From Cordylochernes scorpioides (taxonomy: Eukaryota; Arthropoda; Arachnida; Pseudoscorpiones; Chernetidae), in NCBI GenBank assembly GCA_030710605.1, contig CP092870.1, positions 17,336,684 to 17,400,683 of the forward strand: DNA of 64,000 bases, in the 5' to 3' direction. Below, piece by piece: positions 33,613 through 44,763 of the stretch (positions within the stretch are counted from its first letter, which is position 1; every line of letters begins with the position of its first letter). The notes under the pieces were generated by a model that saw only the letters and a program-made list of their open reading frames with translations, ran no database searches and had not been told where the DNA came from. The translations under genes were made by a program, and so were the position numbers.

Positions 33613-34842
33613 TGACTTTCAGTAGAAAGTCAGTTCCCATCGTCCTAACGTTTAATTCGTTTATAAGAAGACGATCGTACCATCACTTTCTTCGGAATTT
33701 TATAGGACAAAAATGAGGGCAATAAATCATTTAAAACTTTCTATAGAGTTTTTAGAAACAGCGATTAATTATTGAAACTCGTATCCTTTATTTCAAAAGG
33801 CGAACTTTCAAACGTGAGGAACCCTTTCACAGGTCTACTAGAGCTTTACCTAATATTGATGATATTTGTTAGACAGCTTGCTTTTAAAAATAAAATATAC
33901 ACATTGGTGTGATTGCCTGTTTGTACAATTGCTAAATAAATTTCTTGGACAAACAATTCTGTCCTTAAAATACTGAGGCAAGTATTTCACAGGCTGTTCT
34001 TCAGTCTTCTGTAATATGATAATCGCCTGGGACAGAATTACCAAATAGGTCTGTTCACTTCGAAAAAAACACAAATACAAAATTCTTCTGTTGGCGAAAT
34101 ATTCGGCAAGCAATCCCCTTGTTTATGATTGTATACGTGGCGAAATCATTTTTTTTTCTGTCAGTACGTCTGTGTAGTTTGCTTATGTGTTATAAAGAAA
34201 TAAGGGAAAAAACCTCGATAAATATCTTTGAAACAAATATCGATATTCATCAATGTTTTTACTTCACGAGAAAAGAGGAATTTCAAGAAATGTGTAATAA
34301 AGGAATGATAGCTATGGTGAGATCATTATGTTTTGTTAACCCTCGGATTTATTTACATATAGACTTAATTCCTCTATACACCAAAGTATTAGAATTATTT
34401 TACATCATTTATTTAATTTCATATTACTTTCCTTGCCACCTTCACGCTTACTATAACTTCCATATATAACTTCTTTGGCATGAATGTTCTCCAAAGTTCA
34501 TAAGAATTTGATTATTAGCATATATAATTATGTTCTTATTTGTACTTAAGTCAAAATATATTCTGTCCCCACTTGTGAAACTTTGAAATGTTCTGAGAAA
34601 TGCCTTATATACTCTATTACAAGTTATGAATCGATAGTATTTAAAGTCCGTTTTAAAATATTACCATGCTATTATTTCATTCTATATTTTTATTTATTTT
34701 AGTTTTCAAATGATGTTATCTTTTTTGTGTATTTTAATATATATTACTACGCGCGTAGAGAGAGAGAGTCAAAAATTAACAAATTTGAATATTTTGCTAA
34801 AGAGTTTGCTATTTAAATAAAGATAAAATAGTTTTAAAATTC
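33613..34842. other. No gene seen
   Basis: AT-rich. An open frame of 116 codons at 34119-34469 is rich in Phe, Ile and Tyr, as chance frames in AT-rich DNA are, and shows no motif. Confidence 0.45.
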
Positions 34843-35025
34843 CCATCCCTGGACACTTTTATTTTTCCGTTTATCATTACTCTTCACAATTCATCCTTTC
34901 ATACCTCATTCCTAAGGTTAGAAATAATCGTTATTTCTCTTTAAAATAAATTTTGATTTTTCGTTGAAAAGAAACTCAAATTTCAAAAGTTTTGCAATCA
35001 CAAGCCGCATTATATTATATTGTAA
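34843..35025 (+). repeat. SINE body, headless copy
   Basis: Matches the body at 30935-31140: CCCATCCCTGGACACTTTTA, CATTACTCTTCACAATTCATCC-type text, GAAATAATCGTTATTTCTC and CCGCATTATATTATATT. The first bases (CCCATCCCTGG) are the last part of the tRNA-like head. Confidence 0.7.
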
Positions 35026-35328
35026 AATATATTTTTTTCTATTAAGCAAAAACCAAAATACACACACAGACACAGGCGAATTGTTGGTTAAAACATACAG
35101 TACGCAAGCACTGATCGAATGAGATGTAAACATGTGGTTTTCTAAAATATAAAATAGCCGTTGAAGTAGAAAAACAAGCCGACATCATCAGAACGTCCAG
35201 AAATTGCCGAGCTCAAGAAAATATTATTAGTTTTTCAAAATTTTGTTAAAAGGCAGCAAGTTGTGTTCGAATCTACGATATTTATTAATTGCCGGAATGA
35301 ATAATATGAATGATGTAATATTTTTGAA

Positions 35329-35556
35329 GTGGTTGCGTTTGATGAAAACATAGGTATTTGCCAATTAGACTGGGTTAAAAATGGCAGACCTCTGCCCGTT
35401 AAAAGAAAATGCAAAATTGGAATAATCAAAAGTTATGATCATGTTGTTTTTAATTGCACAGGTTTCAGCTATTATGGGCATTTTAACCAGATCAGTGAGT
35501 CAATATTTCACATTGAGTATTCGCAACGTCTTTTCGAAAAAAAATATATCAAGTAA
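35329..35556 (+). pseudogene. Unrecognised protein remnant
   Basis: A 75-codon frame (ICQLDWVKNGRPLPVKRKCK ...) with more balanced residue use than chance frames nearby. I do not recognise a family. It may belong with the next frame (35627-35838) as parts of one decayed element. Confidence 0.25.
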
Positions 35557-35626
35557 TGGACGGATAAATATCAGAAAAGACCATTTAAATGGCTATACTA
35601 CAACGTCCGCCTGTAGACAAATATCC

Positions 35627-35838
35627 TAACCTTTCCTCGAATCGGAGATCGAGGACTTTGAGGTCATAGATGCGGTCCTATGCCCAGAAGAAAGGGTGCT
35701 TCTCCTCGAACAACTTTCGCCTAGGGAGAAGAATATCCTTGGTAAATTCATTGATATTGCCATCGAACATTCTCGGGACTACGACTACGAAGTTCGCAGG
35801 GGATTGTCCGAGCTCAGGGTGGCCTTAACCTCCTGATA
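35627..35838 (+). pseudogene. Unrecognised coding remnant, GC-richer
   Basis: An ATG-less 70-codon frame, bounded by TAA and TGA-type stops, with a protein-like acidic sequence: ESEIEDFEVIDAVLCPEERV, then LLLEQLSPREKNILGKFIDI and YEVRRGLSELRVALTS. Its GC is well above the neighbourhood. It could be an exon or a transposon remnant; no family recognised. Confidence 0.35.
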
Positions 35839-36023
35839 GGGCCAAGGCGTCCCCTCGGTGAGGGCTCCGCCTGATGTACACATTAATTGTAAATGTTTAT
35901 TTATCACTTAACTCTTTGCGAGTGTGGTGACTTGTGGTTGGCAAATTGATTTTATCATTTAAAAGGAGAGTATTCTCAATTAATGAAAAAATTGTGAAAA
36001 AGGTTTAAAATTAAAAAATATCT

Positions 36024-36125
36024 TCTCACAATGAGTTTCTTTTTATTAAAAAACGCTAGCTTTCAAGCGATAAGTATCGACTTTATCTTAACTTTTTTAA
36101 TAAAAAAAACTCATTGTGAGAATAT
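36024..36125. repeat. Family HH-F inverted dimer
   Basis: Arms of ~30 bases, TCTCACAATGAGTTTCTTTT on the left and its complement on the right, enclose AACGCTAGCTTTCAAGCG and GATAAGTATCGACTTTATC. The TTGAAAGCTAGCG block is shared with 21.6 kb. Confidence 0.65.
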
Positions 36126-36700
36126 TCTCAACTGTGGATGAAATTGACGTTTCATGTGAAGGTAGATTTATGTTTGGTCATGGCGTAGGAATATGATTAG
36201 TGTTTTCTCTTGCTCACAAAAATATAGGAAAATACTTAGCTTTAGATGGAAATCATCTCGAAGATAGTGCCTTTCACTAAATAAAAATATCATTGTTTCA
36301 TATATATTTTAATATTTTCTGCCATATTATAAGGTATTATATTTTATGGTAAAAAAGGTTTATATTGACCATGTGTGTTCATATAAAATATTAAAATTCT
36401 TACTGTAAATAACTACCTTGCGATTTCTTCTATCTGCTTATGTTGTTGCTTATTTGTTTAATGTATATGTTTATTCAATGCTCTTTTTCTTAATTATTTA
36501 TTTTCTTTTAGATAATTCTGTTACCTACTCTACTACTATTATTGTAAATAGTTTCACGCGCAATTATCCAGATCGGATATAGCGTGTCTTGTTTGCACCT
36601 GGTAAATAAATAAACAATTAAAATTCTTTTTGTCTAACTTTGTAGATAATATATTTGAAATATTAACACGATACATGAGTTCCACATTCTATATACAGTT
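36126..36700. other. No gene seen
   Basis: AT-rich sequence, no supported feature. Confidence 0.5.
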
Positions 36701-36739
36701 ACGAGCGTCATTCTTCATCTCCTAATCAATCAACTCTGT

Positions 36740-37096
36740 CACGGTTTGCTTTTTTTTTTTTTTGGAATGGCGCCCTCCTATTGGTCGGCTACGATCACGC
36801 CACCTATGCCCCCCACTCGCATTTTCGTTTCTGTAACTATTGTGTTGGAGCGGGTCGCTCCTTAAATAAATGCATATATTAGTTAATAACCAAATGGAAT
36901 CCTCTCTTTCTTTTTCCCAGTAAGAGACGCCTACGGAAGCCAACAGTACATAGACAGATAAAGCACATAGGCTATAGTTATTAACTAACATATGCATTTA
37001 TATAAGGCGCCAATTTATAATTGTAACAAATAGTATTTGAATAAAAACATTCAATCGGGTAAAACACGGGCGTTGCCCGGGTCATTCGTCTAGTCT
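36740..37096 (+). mobile_element. Helitron 3' end, 5' limit uncertain
   Basis: The 3' terminus has hairpin CGGGC-GTT-GCCCG, then GGTCATTCGTCTAG followed by T, very like the Helitron at 32399-32754. Inside lies a 28-base imperfect hairpin (36863-36890 with 36975-37005; AAATGCATATRTTAGTTAATAA). The 5' TC end could not be placed; the start given is a guess within the GC-richer stretch. Confidence 0.6.
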
Positions 37097-38714
37097 GTTA
37101 TAAGAAATTTAAACTAGATTTGACGTGGATGTTGCTTTTTACAATAAAACAATTTTGAAATAAGAACTCTAAAAGGTTACATATGAAGAAAAATATATTT
37201 GAAATAAATAAATGGAAATGGTGAAAATATTTTTGTTGATTCGGTTATTCGGTTATATATATGATATATTTTAGAGTTTTTTGTATCTATTTCTAAACCC
37301 GGCTTCTCCCAACACTTCAAGAGATGGAATTCTCTGACCAGCTCTTTCTATTCTTTAAAGCTTTCCTGTTTGTATAGAAATTCCATGTTATCTTCTTCGA
37401 CTGAAATTGTATGGCAGATAAAAAGAACAGACAATTTTGAAAATTTGCCGTGAATTGTATTTTGTAAAGATATAGTGGGTCGTTTCAAGCTATCAGAAGT
37501 AAGAAAAGACTTTTGCTATAATTCTATTTTTGTAAATTGGAACATTTGAACTATATCTAATATCCATTAAGCGCGACTTTGGTTCCATAAGTCCTACAAA
37601 TTTATAATATTATACTTTATTTAAGCAAAATGAGATTTTTTGTTGGATCGTTTTGAAGGACAACTCTCAGAATTATAAAATTAACTTATTAAACTTTAAA
37701 AAAAATTAGATATAGAGAGAGAAACGAGTTAATTACCTCGTATTTAAGGCAAAAAAAAGAATCATCTAATTTACATATATCTTTCTAACCAGATTCAACT
37801 TATGAAAAACAGACAACAACAAAAAAACAAATTAATGGTAGAGTGTAAGTTCCTATTTTTTACAAGCTTTAACACTCAAAGAATAATCATTTTCTTGCTT
37901 CAGTTTTTCTGTTCAATTGTCAATTGCACACATCTTTAGAGATTTAATAGCCCGATGAAATAATCTCTCTTAATATATATATATGATCGATAAATCATAT
38001 ATTTACATATTTAGGGAATTTAAATTAGATCATCATATGACTTCATATACTGGAAGAGCTATTCATCTAAAGATGAACTGCAAATGGACTTTAGGATCTT
38101 ATCAAGGCGAATATTTGTTCAATATATTACCGAGTCAAACTTTAAACTTAGGGTTATATTTTATTTTCATTAAAGTGAAGTTTTTAATCATAGGAGAGCT
38201 TTAATAAGATTTTTTAGCGCTGTAACTTGATTTAGATTCCATATATTAAGAGAGAAATTTAATTATATAATTTATAGATTATATATTAATAATGAAGTTT
38301 AAAGCGTTGCCTACAGCAACTAACATTATACATTTTCCCGAAAGAAGATTTTCATTGTCTTTATTTCCTTAAGAAACCTGAAAAATCCACTAGTGAGTTT
38401 AAGCAAACAAAGGATACTTTCATCTTTAAATACTATATCGAACTACTTTCAAAGTTTTGAAAAAAAAAGTGAGCTCTCAGTAGAATTATATTTTACTAAT
38501 CAATGTTCCTTTAGGTAGAATGTATATCTTGAAGACAAAATAATAGTTTGTATTCAGTTTGTAGATGCATTCATCGAGATTCTATCGATGCACTCGGAAG
38601 GCCGTTGAGTAGGAAGCAGGTCTGATATGAAGATTCTAGTTAGACAGATTTCTATATTTCTGGTCTATATACCTTTATTTAGCATAGCTCAATTAAAATT
38701 TCATAAATTATTTA
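37097..38714. other. No gene seen
   Basis: AT-rich; frames such as 37983-38204 show no motif. Confidence 0.5.
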
Positions 38715-38890
38715 CAGTTAAACCTGTCTATAGCGCCCCCTCTTGGGACTCACCAAAATAGGGTGCTATAGAGAGGGGGAGCTATAGACAGGTCACTTTT
38801 AATGTAAATCGTATCGTACTACGTATTTAAAATCGGCGCTATAGAGAGGAAGGCGCTATTTATAGGGGGCGCTATAGACAGATTTAACTG
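38715..38890. mobile_element. pogo-like MITE
   Basis: A 176-base element with inverted ends CAGTTAAACCTGTCTATAGC and complement, flanked by TA on both sides (38713-38714, 38891-38892). CAGTyrAACCTGTCTATA is the typical end of pogo/Tigger-type elements. GCGCTATAGAC motifs repeat internally. Noncoding. Confidence 0.82.
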
Positions 38891-39289
38891 TACTTGATAT
38901 GTTTTATTGGGTATCATACTTTTAAGAAATGAAATTAATTTGTTATACATTAGAAAGATATCCGGGATTCAAGGAGTGCACAATACCCGAGACTGGAAAA
39001 AGCAAAGAGCCCCTTGTTCATTAAAAATGTGCGAGTTGTTCGGAATTCATCTATTTAAAATTCTAAACCAATTGCGATTCAATATTTGAACCATATATGT
39101 TTTATAAAGAAAGAGTAAACATGTGAAATTTAAAAAATATTTCTATAGAAAGCGTTATGTAATTATCCGTTATATTTTGGCATCTCATTTGCATATATGT
39201 AGCAAGCAAATAAGCAATCACTGAATAATAATGGAGAATAAATGGGAGCGTTAATCAAAGAGAAGATGTCAAATATTGCCTTATCATCG

Positions 39290-39660
39290 CCAATCATCAT
39301 TACCAAGTTATCGGCCCAACATGATCCCAGCAAGTAAACAAGTAATTGGAGTGTTCCCGCGGGCCGTTTCAGGAATAAACCGCGCATAAATTGTGGCGTT
39401 TGATGAGAGAGTTTCGAAAGAGCGTCTATGGATAGATTTCGAAAAAAGATTAAAATATGATTTAGAGATGATGATTCTATGGGATTTTAGAGGGATATTT
39501 ATAGAGGGCGGTGAAGATTTACGCGTCGTAATTACTCCGCCATAAATACGCCGGGTGTAGTGGTGTGATTTATTGTGTGTACCTCGGCATAACTCCCGGC
39601 CTGATGGAAGGGCGACGTGCAAGCGCAGAACCTCCTGAACTGTGTGTTTAAAAAAAAACT
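39290..39660. promoter_or_regulatory. GC- and CpG-richer segment, candidate conserved noncoding element
   Basis: About 370 bases unlike the flanking AT-rich DNA and unlike the repeats here. It contains several homeodomain-like sites with CpG-containing neighbours: CCGCGCATAAATTGTGG, GCGTCGTAATTACTCCGCCA and GCCATAAATACGCCGGG. A minus-strand frame (39308-39688) is open but shows no motif. It is present once in the window. It could be a distal enhancer, an unrecognised exon, or a piece of an unknown repeat. Confidence 0.3.
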
Positions 39661-39749
39661 CTCTCACACTCTGGAATACATTAATCAAACATAATGTCCA
39701 TCTTCTATACCTGATTTATATATCAATATATCAACATATTCTTATATTC

Positions 39750-39918
39750 TGTTGGGGGAGAAGTTCGAACACACCAGTCCCCCCTGGACCCTTTAAATAA
39801 TCGACCAAATTCGGGTCCGTTTCCAAGGTGACTAACGTGGCAACGGCACCCATTTCCAATGAAGAACAAAACTGATATTTTTGTTTATTTTCATTTCGAC
39901 TTAGAGCGCTATGTCCCA
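39750..39918 (-). repeat. Fragment of the DUF4817-mariner 5' region
   Basis: Minus-strand copy of the leader also seen at 13516-13640, with GGGTGCCGTTGCCACGTTAG and GTTCGAACTTCTCCC text. It abuts the truncated 3' LTR of the BEL element, so one may have broken the other. Confidence 0.65.
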
Positions 39919-39977
39919 AGCCCAAGCTGTCTGGACGGCGTCCGGAGATCCATTATTCCACATACTCCCACCTGTTT

Positions 39978-41393
39978 TTATCTAGGCACACAGGAAAAAC
40001 AATAATAATCGTCCAATCGGTTGGGTATACAAACGGTTCTTCCCGATCTAGTCTGTATTTTTGCAGTTTTCACTTTATATTTCAGCAAACGCGAAGAAGC
40101 TGCTGTTGATGATATTTCCAAGGGATATATTTTCTGAATAGGTCTTAGGAAGGTTCCTACTGCGGTTTTCACCTTCACTAATATATTCACTCCATCTCTT
40201 CCAAATAATATCTCCTCGATCACTGCTAATGGCCAGAAGTTACGCTTTTTATTGTCCATACCGACAAGGACAACATCCCCAGCCTGGAGTTTTGGATTGT
40301 AAATGCGTCTGTTTCTCTGGACCAGGAGGGACAAATATTCCTTCCTGAATCGTGATTTCAACTCCTCCCTCAGCTTGTTCAAATAGCGCAGTTTCTGTGT
40401 CGTTGGATTAGATCCCATATTCTGGCACTCGGGAAACTCGACATCTGTCTGTTCTTGTAGAAACATGAAAGGTGATATTGTCACAAGATCATTCGGATCG
40501 TCGCTGACATAAGTCATGGGCCTTCCATTCTTCACTGCCTCTGCATGACACAGCAGGGTCATCAATTGTTGATATGCTAATGTTGATGTTCCGAGCATTC
40601 TTTTCGCACAGATTTCTTCTTCATTCAGGTCTTTATATCTGGAAGGCCAAAATTCTTCGGTGAGTTTTAACCAGGAAGGGCCCTCCCACCATCTAGACTG
40701 TATCAGTCGGGAGAGGCTGCATCCTCTGGAGGGTAAATCAGCTGGATTGCACTCGCTAGGAACATATCTCCAATTTCCAGGATCACTAAGTCTGCATATC
40801 TCCTTCACGCGATTCCCGACAAAGGTACCCAACTGGTTATCGCGCTTTATCCAAACCCTTTGCAATATAATTTTAGGCTTTATTAATATTGGGTTCAGAA
40901 ATCCAATAGGGTCATATATCTGAGCTAAGCAGGACAGGATACTCTTTTTGGTTATCTTGGGGGGTATGGCTCCGGGAATTTCACATGACAAACAATCTTC
41001 CCTTTTATCCCAACATATACCAAGCACTTTAGATATCTCTGCTCTTTCAAAGGGGTAAGTATCGGAGGCCACGTCTAGGCTATGCTCCCAACGGCTTAGC
41101 TCCAACCTAGCATTATCCATGATGGACGTTGCGGTCAATTTGAGATCTTGTAACTCTTCAAAAGAGTTCACGCTTGTGACTAAATTGTCCACATAAAAGG
41201 ATTTCTGCAACCTCTGAGCTAACGGTTTATGTTCAGGTCGAACATTAGACAGGTGGTATTCGATTACTGCTCCCAAAATGAAAGGACTACAGTTAACACC
41301 GAAAACGACACGTCTATGTCGGAATACTTCTGTCTTTTCTCCATTTTGGGAATACCACAGAAAACGCAGGTAATCTCTGTCCCTTTCATTCAC
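39978..41393 (-). pseudogene. BEL/Pao pol: RT C-terminal half, deleted RNase H and integrase, DUF5641
   Basis: A 471-residue open frame. The RT palm has the catalytic box as YVDN (KSFYVDNLVTSVNSFEE), then KSILSCLAQIYDPIGFLNPI. Directly after KIILQRVW the frame jumps to IKRDNQLGTFVGNRVKEICR and WRYVPSECNPADLPSRGCSL, the end of RNase H, so the RNase H catalytic core is missing. After LNEEEICA it jumps to KRMLGTSTLAYQQLMTLLCH and NGRPMTYVSDDPNDL, the end of the integrase, so the DDE core is missing too. The tail (QAGDVVLVGMDNKKRNFWPL) is a DUF5641 domain. Both joins keep frame. Confidence 0.85.
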
Positions 41394-42181
41394 CTCAATC
41401 TAAAGAAACGCTTAGTGTCTGCCACGACACCAAACTTGCCATTTCTAAACCTTAGCATAAGGTTGGGAATCATCTCTATGAGGTTAGGTCCCTTTTCAAG
41501 GCAGTCATTTAAAGATGGGGATCTATAGACCTTGCTAGAAGCATCAAAGACAGGCCTGATAGGCGTAGTCCCACTGGAGAGTTTCACCACAGGACGATGA
41601 GGCAGGTAGAAGGCCTCAGCGTCGTGTTGTTCAGCTGGGACTTTCTCAATTATCCCATCATCCAACCAGCCTCGGAAAATATCATCATAGTCCTCATAAA
41701 GATTCAAAGACATTAATTTCTTAGTCGTCTGTTCTAATCTCTTCATAGCAACCTCCCTGTTGTCCTCGATTTTAGCTTTCTCTACAGTCCACGGGAGGGA
41801 AACAACATATCTTCCAGAAACAGAATGTTGGACTGTTTTTAGAAAATGTCGACGCGCCAATGCGTTTCTCTGATCTCTCTGTTTAACCTCAATAGGATCC
41901 ATAATGCCAAGAACATCGAGATTCCACAGATTGGTTATACTGCTCTCCGAAATTGTCATCGTTGTAACATGATGAGCGAGTGAAACGTCACTACCTTGCT
42001 GACATTCTCCCATTAAAGTCCATCCGAAACGCGTCTGCGACGCAGTCAAGCCATTTGACAACACACAATATTTCATCATGAAAATAGATCCCAATACATC
42101 GCATCCTAGAAGTATTTCAATTTCCATGTCATCCTTTCCAATATCAGGAACCCAGATTCTGCGGGCTTTGAGTTCTTTCAA
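41390..42181 (-). pseudogene. BEL/Pao pol: protease end and RT N-terminal half
   Basis: A 263-residue frame. It begins with the end of the DUF1758 domain (ILLGCDVLGSI, TRFGWTLMGECQ), then the linker RDQRNALARRHFLKTVQHSV and the RT fingers (EAFYLPHRPVVKLSSGTTPI, RPVFDASSKVYRSPSLNDCL). It runs to the first palm strand FGVVADTKRFFRLR, where a one-base shift and a CAG-to-TAG-type stop interrupt the expected ADxxxAFLQI motif. Confidence 0.82.
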
Positions 42182-42195
42182 CTATGGCCCGCGGC

Positions 42196-42480
42196 TCAAT
42201 CTTGGTAGGTTACCACAGATTTTTTGTTGGTCAAGAAGCTTCGCAACCATCTTAAAATTCCCCGATGCATGACCCAAATTGACTCTGTATTCTTGGTGGA
42301 CACTTTCACTAGTATGACCTCCAAACACCACATGTTTAAGTGATGGGAGATGGGAGATAGTCCGAGATCCTGAGCAGTTTTAGACAAAATATAGGATCGT
42401 TGGGAACCTGTGTCAAGGAGGGCACGCACTACTTTCGCCGAAGTCGCACCTTCGACTTTAATCTTCAGAGTCTGTAGCAA
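42196..42480 (-). pseudogene. BEL/Pao aspartic protease (DUF1758) part
   Basis: A 94-residue frame with KVVRALLDTGSQRSYILSKT, the catalytic DTG of retropepsin-like DUF1758. It shifts frame near 42195; the downstream part of the domain continues in the next frame with EILLGCDVLGSI. Confidence 0.8.
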
Positions 42481-42715
42481 AATCAGAGACGAAGCGCCAA
42501 GACCGGAAAATGAAACTCCGTTTTCAACTATAGAAGAAACGTCACAGTCTTCCAGCTGTTCCTTGTCTTCATCCGCTGACTTTCGTCCAGGAGCATTAAG
42601 AGGGCATAAAATATCAAGGTGCTTCTTCTTACATCGATTACATTCAGTTATGCGCCTTCTACAATTAGAAGAGATATGACCTGGTTGGAGGCAGGAGAAA
42701 CAACATTTAGCGTTT

Positions 42716-43846
42716 TTAATACACTCTTCTTTCTTTAATGCTCATTCTGCGCGCAGCAAGACATTCTGTGTTTTTATGATCTTTATTACAAAAGATGCAA
42801 TTCTGGGCACGTCCAGCAAAGAGTCCAGAGGCCATAGGTATATTAGCAGGATGTGATTGTCTGCCCACGTTTCTATCTTGTTTCAGAGATCTAAGTCCTA
42901 ACTTGGATCCAGCTAAGGCTCTGTCTTGTTCCGCTGCAGCTTCCTTTTGGAGAAACTTCATAATTAGGTCAACTCTAGTTTGAGTCGAATCATTAGCATC
43001 AATCTTGACATCATGGAGGGGGCTTCTTTGCCAAGCCTTCATGAGTTCCTCTGAGAGACATGCCTCAATCATTGGAAATATAAATACAGACATCTGTCTG
43101 GCCTCAATCTTTAAGGATTCCAATGCTCTCAAATGAGTCACCAACTCATCATAAAATGAAGTCACCTTCAACTGTTGTTTGGAGGAGCAATCGATCATAA
43201 GGCGGATAAGGTCCCTGACATAGACTTGTTGCAACAGTTCAGGCCTTCCAAATCTTTCTGTCAAAGTTTCTATAACTTTGGGGTAATTCTCGGCAGTCAG
43301 GGGGTAACTATCAACCAGTTTACTAGCTCTGGTTCCCGGCGACATAGATTGCACAAGATATTGAAACTTGTCGCTGTCTTCTAAAGTAGGATCGACATGT
43401 ATCTTGTTGAACTGTGCCCACCATCCCAACCAGTCTTTTATTTCTCCTGTAAACTTCTTCAATTCTATCTTGGGTAGTTTTACAGTTCTATGGTGTGAGC
43501 TAGAAGCGAAGCTCACTTCACTGGTCGTGGGACTGGATGCAGTGACCCTGGGTTCAACAAGAGCGAGACATTTTTTATATATCCTCTTATATCTCTGGGT
43601 ATATTGCAAGGCTTCCTCATCGTCTTGCTCTAGTTCCTCTTCGCTAGCATCTGAAGTTAGCATGAAGTCTCTTATCTTGCTTTGGATCACAAGAAGCTCA
43701 CTGTGAGTTTCTTCAATTATCTCTCTATTACATTCAATGTCCTCTACAAGTATCGGTGGAGTACCTGACAGAAACTCTTCTGTCGTCTTCAAGATGCGAG
43801 TTAGTCGCTTTCTAAGTAAATTTCTATGCCTTTTTAAAATTTCCAT
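42716..43846 (-). CDS. BEL/Pao gag, DUF1759 domain
   Basis: A 376-residue frame starting MEILKRHRNLLRKRLTRILK, with a coiled-coil-like N-terminus. The DUF1759 gag core runs from about residue 125: LPKIELKKFTGEIKDWLGWW, FQYLVQSMSPGTRASKLVDS, AENYPKVIETLTERFGRPEL. The first zinc-knuckle residues (CIFCNKDHKNTEC) are near the end. The frame closes just after RRMSIKERRVY; downstream text in another frame continues with zinc knuckles CCFSCLQPGHISSNC, so a frameshift separates gag from protease. Confidence 0.85.
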   Translation of the reverse strand: MEILKRHRNLLRKRLTRILKTTEEFLSGTPPILVEDIECNREIIEETHSELLVIQSKIRDFMLTSDASEEELEQDDEEALQYTQRYKRIYKKCLALVEPRVTASSPTTSEVSFASSSHHRTVKLPKIELKKFTGEIKDWLGWWAQFNKIHVDPTLEDSDKFQYLVQSMSPGTRASKLVDSYPLTAENYPKVIETLTERFGRPELLQQVYVRDLIRLMIDCSSKQQLKVTSFYDELVTHLRALESLKIEARQMSVFIFPMIEACLSEELMKAWQRSPLHDVKIDANDSTQTRVDLIMKFLQKEAAAEQDRALAGSKLGLRSLKQDRNVGRQSHPANIPMASGLFAGRAQNCIFCNKDHKNTECLAARRMSIKERRVY

Positions 43847-43948
43847 TTTTCAAAAAACACTATAAAAAGAGGGTAAAACAAAAGGTACTTAGCTTGAGTC
43901 TTAACTTGTACTCCGCCGTTAATCCACTTGATCTTGCCTTTTCAGAAG

Positions 43949-43965
43949 CCCACCCGGGGACGCCA
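43949..43965 (-). other. BEL/Pao primer-binding site
   Basis: TGGCGTCCCCGGGTGGG, starting three bases inside the 5' LTR. It has the TGG start expected of complementarity to a tRNA 3' end. Confidence 0.75.
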
Positions 43966-43968
43966 CTT

Positions 43969-44281
43969 TGTGTAGAAATGTAGGGTAATAGTTTCACAAA
44001 ACACTGAAGCGAGATTCGGTAGAAGAATTCGCTGTGATGATTCTTTGTGGGCTGTTGCAAGGATTTAAATAAGATCACTAAATAGCAGAAAGGAGGGGGC
44101 AAAAATCTCCTTCTAACTAACTTTATTTAATACATATTAAGAGGACAGAGGAAAACACGCAACTGGGTCGGTAGCAGACCAAGCCGTGTTCTGTTACTCC
44201 TTTGTTGGCGGCTGGCGCCGCCGGCATTGTTTACTGTCACCCAAGCTGTCTGGACGGCGTCCGGAGATCCATTATTCCACA
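43969..44281 (-). repeat. BEL/Pao 5' LTR
   Basis: Begins (minus strand) TGTGGAATAATGGATCTCCG and ends CATTTCTACACA, about 313 bases. Only its first ~42 bases are preserved in the 3' LTR. Confidence 0.8.
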
Positions 44282-44384
44282 ACATATTATGATTATTGTT
44301 CAAAATCAATCCTCACAAAGCAACAGTCTCAATTCTTTACACCTTTGCTACGTGTCTTAACGCTAATCAGGATACCTGAATCAC

Positions 44385-44763
44385 ACTCCAGTAACTACTG
44401 GCCATCCTTGATCTAAGTTCAACTTGAAAATTTCTGACAACTTTCTGTAAGTTACTATTTTTGGCTTAACCCTAGTACACGTGGTACAGGCCATGATAAT
44501 CATGGTGGGTAGAGGTAGGCGACTGCTTTTACTGTAAGTGCACCACATGTCGACACATGTGAAAAGCAGTTCGACTTTGCACTTACAAATGTGCCAGAGC
44601 TCCATTTGGTTACTTGCACTCTCTGATGGGGTTGGAGTTATGCAAGAATCGAGGGCTATTGGATCATTTTTTTTATATAAGAAAAAAGTACCCAATGCGG
44701 GAATCGACCCCGGGTCGTAGCGGTCGAAGACCAACAGTTTAGACCATCCTTCCACCGACCCCC
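44385..44763 (-). mobile_element. Second tRNA-derived SINE
   Basis: The minus-strand head (about 44690-44763) contains GGTCGGTGGAAGGATGGTCT and a B-box GGGTCGATTCCC, followed by GCATTGGGTAC and a T/A-rich stretch, then a ~280-base body containing GAGCTCTGGCACATTTGTAA and GGTACAGGCC-type text. AGTAAC lies just outside both ends (near 44391 and 44767) and may be the target duplication. The 124-codon frame through it is not a protein gene. Confidence 0.6.

Larger units (their letters stand above)
39919..44281 (-). mobile_element. BEL/Pao LTR retrotransposon with internal deletions
   Basis: Minus-strand element. The 5' LTR is 43969-44281. The primer-binding site TGGCGTCCCCGGGTGGG lies at 43949-43965. 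The polypurine tract ACAGGTGGGAGTA at 39963-39975 precedes the 3' LTR, of which only ~42 bases remain (39921-39962, TGTGGAATAATGGATCTCCG...). The two LTR ends look identical over that stretch. Gag-pol is broken by a frameshift after gag, a stop and frameshift in RT, and two in-frame deletions. Confidence 0.88.

Noticed and set aside
34119..34469. 116-codon frame as a membrane protein gene
   Set aside because: Residue use matches translated AT-rich noise; no motif, no homology recognised, no splice or promoter context.
39308..39688. 126-codon minus-strand frame as a host gene
   Set aside because: No recognisable domain. The composition is explained by the GC-richer block, better treated as possible noncoding element.
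44381..44755. 124-codon frame as a protein
   Set aside because: It runs through a tRNA-derived SINE; the peptide shows the SINE head in translation.
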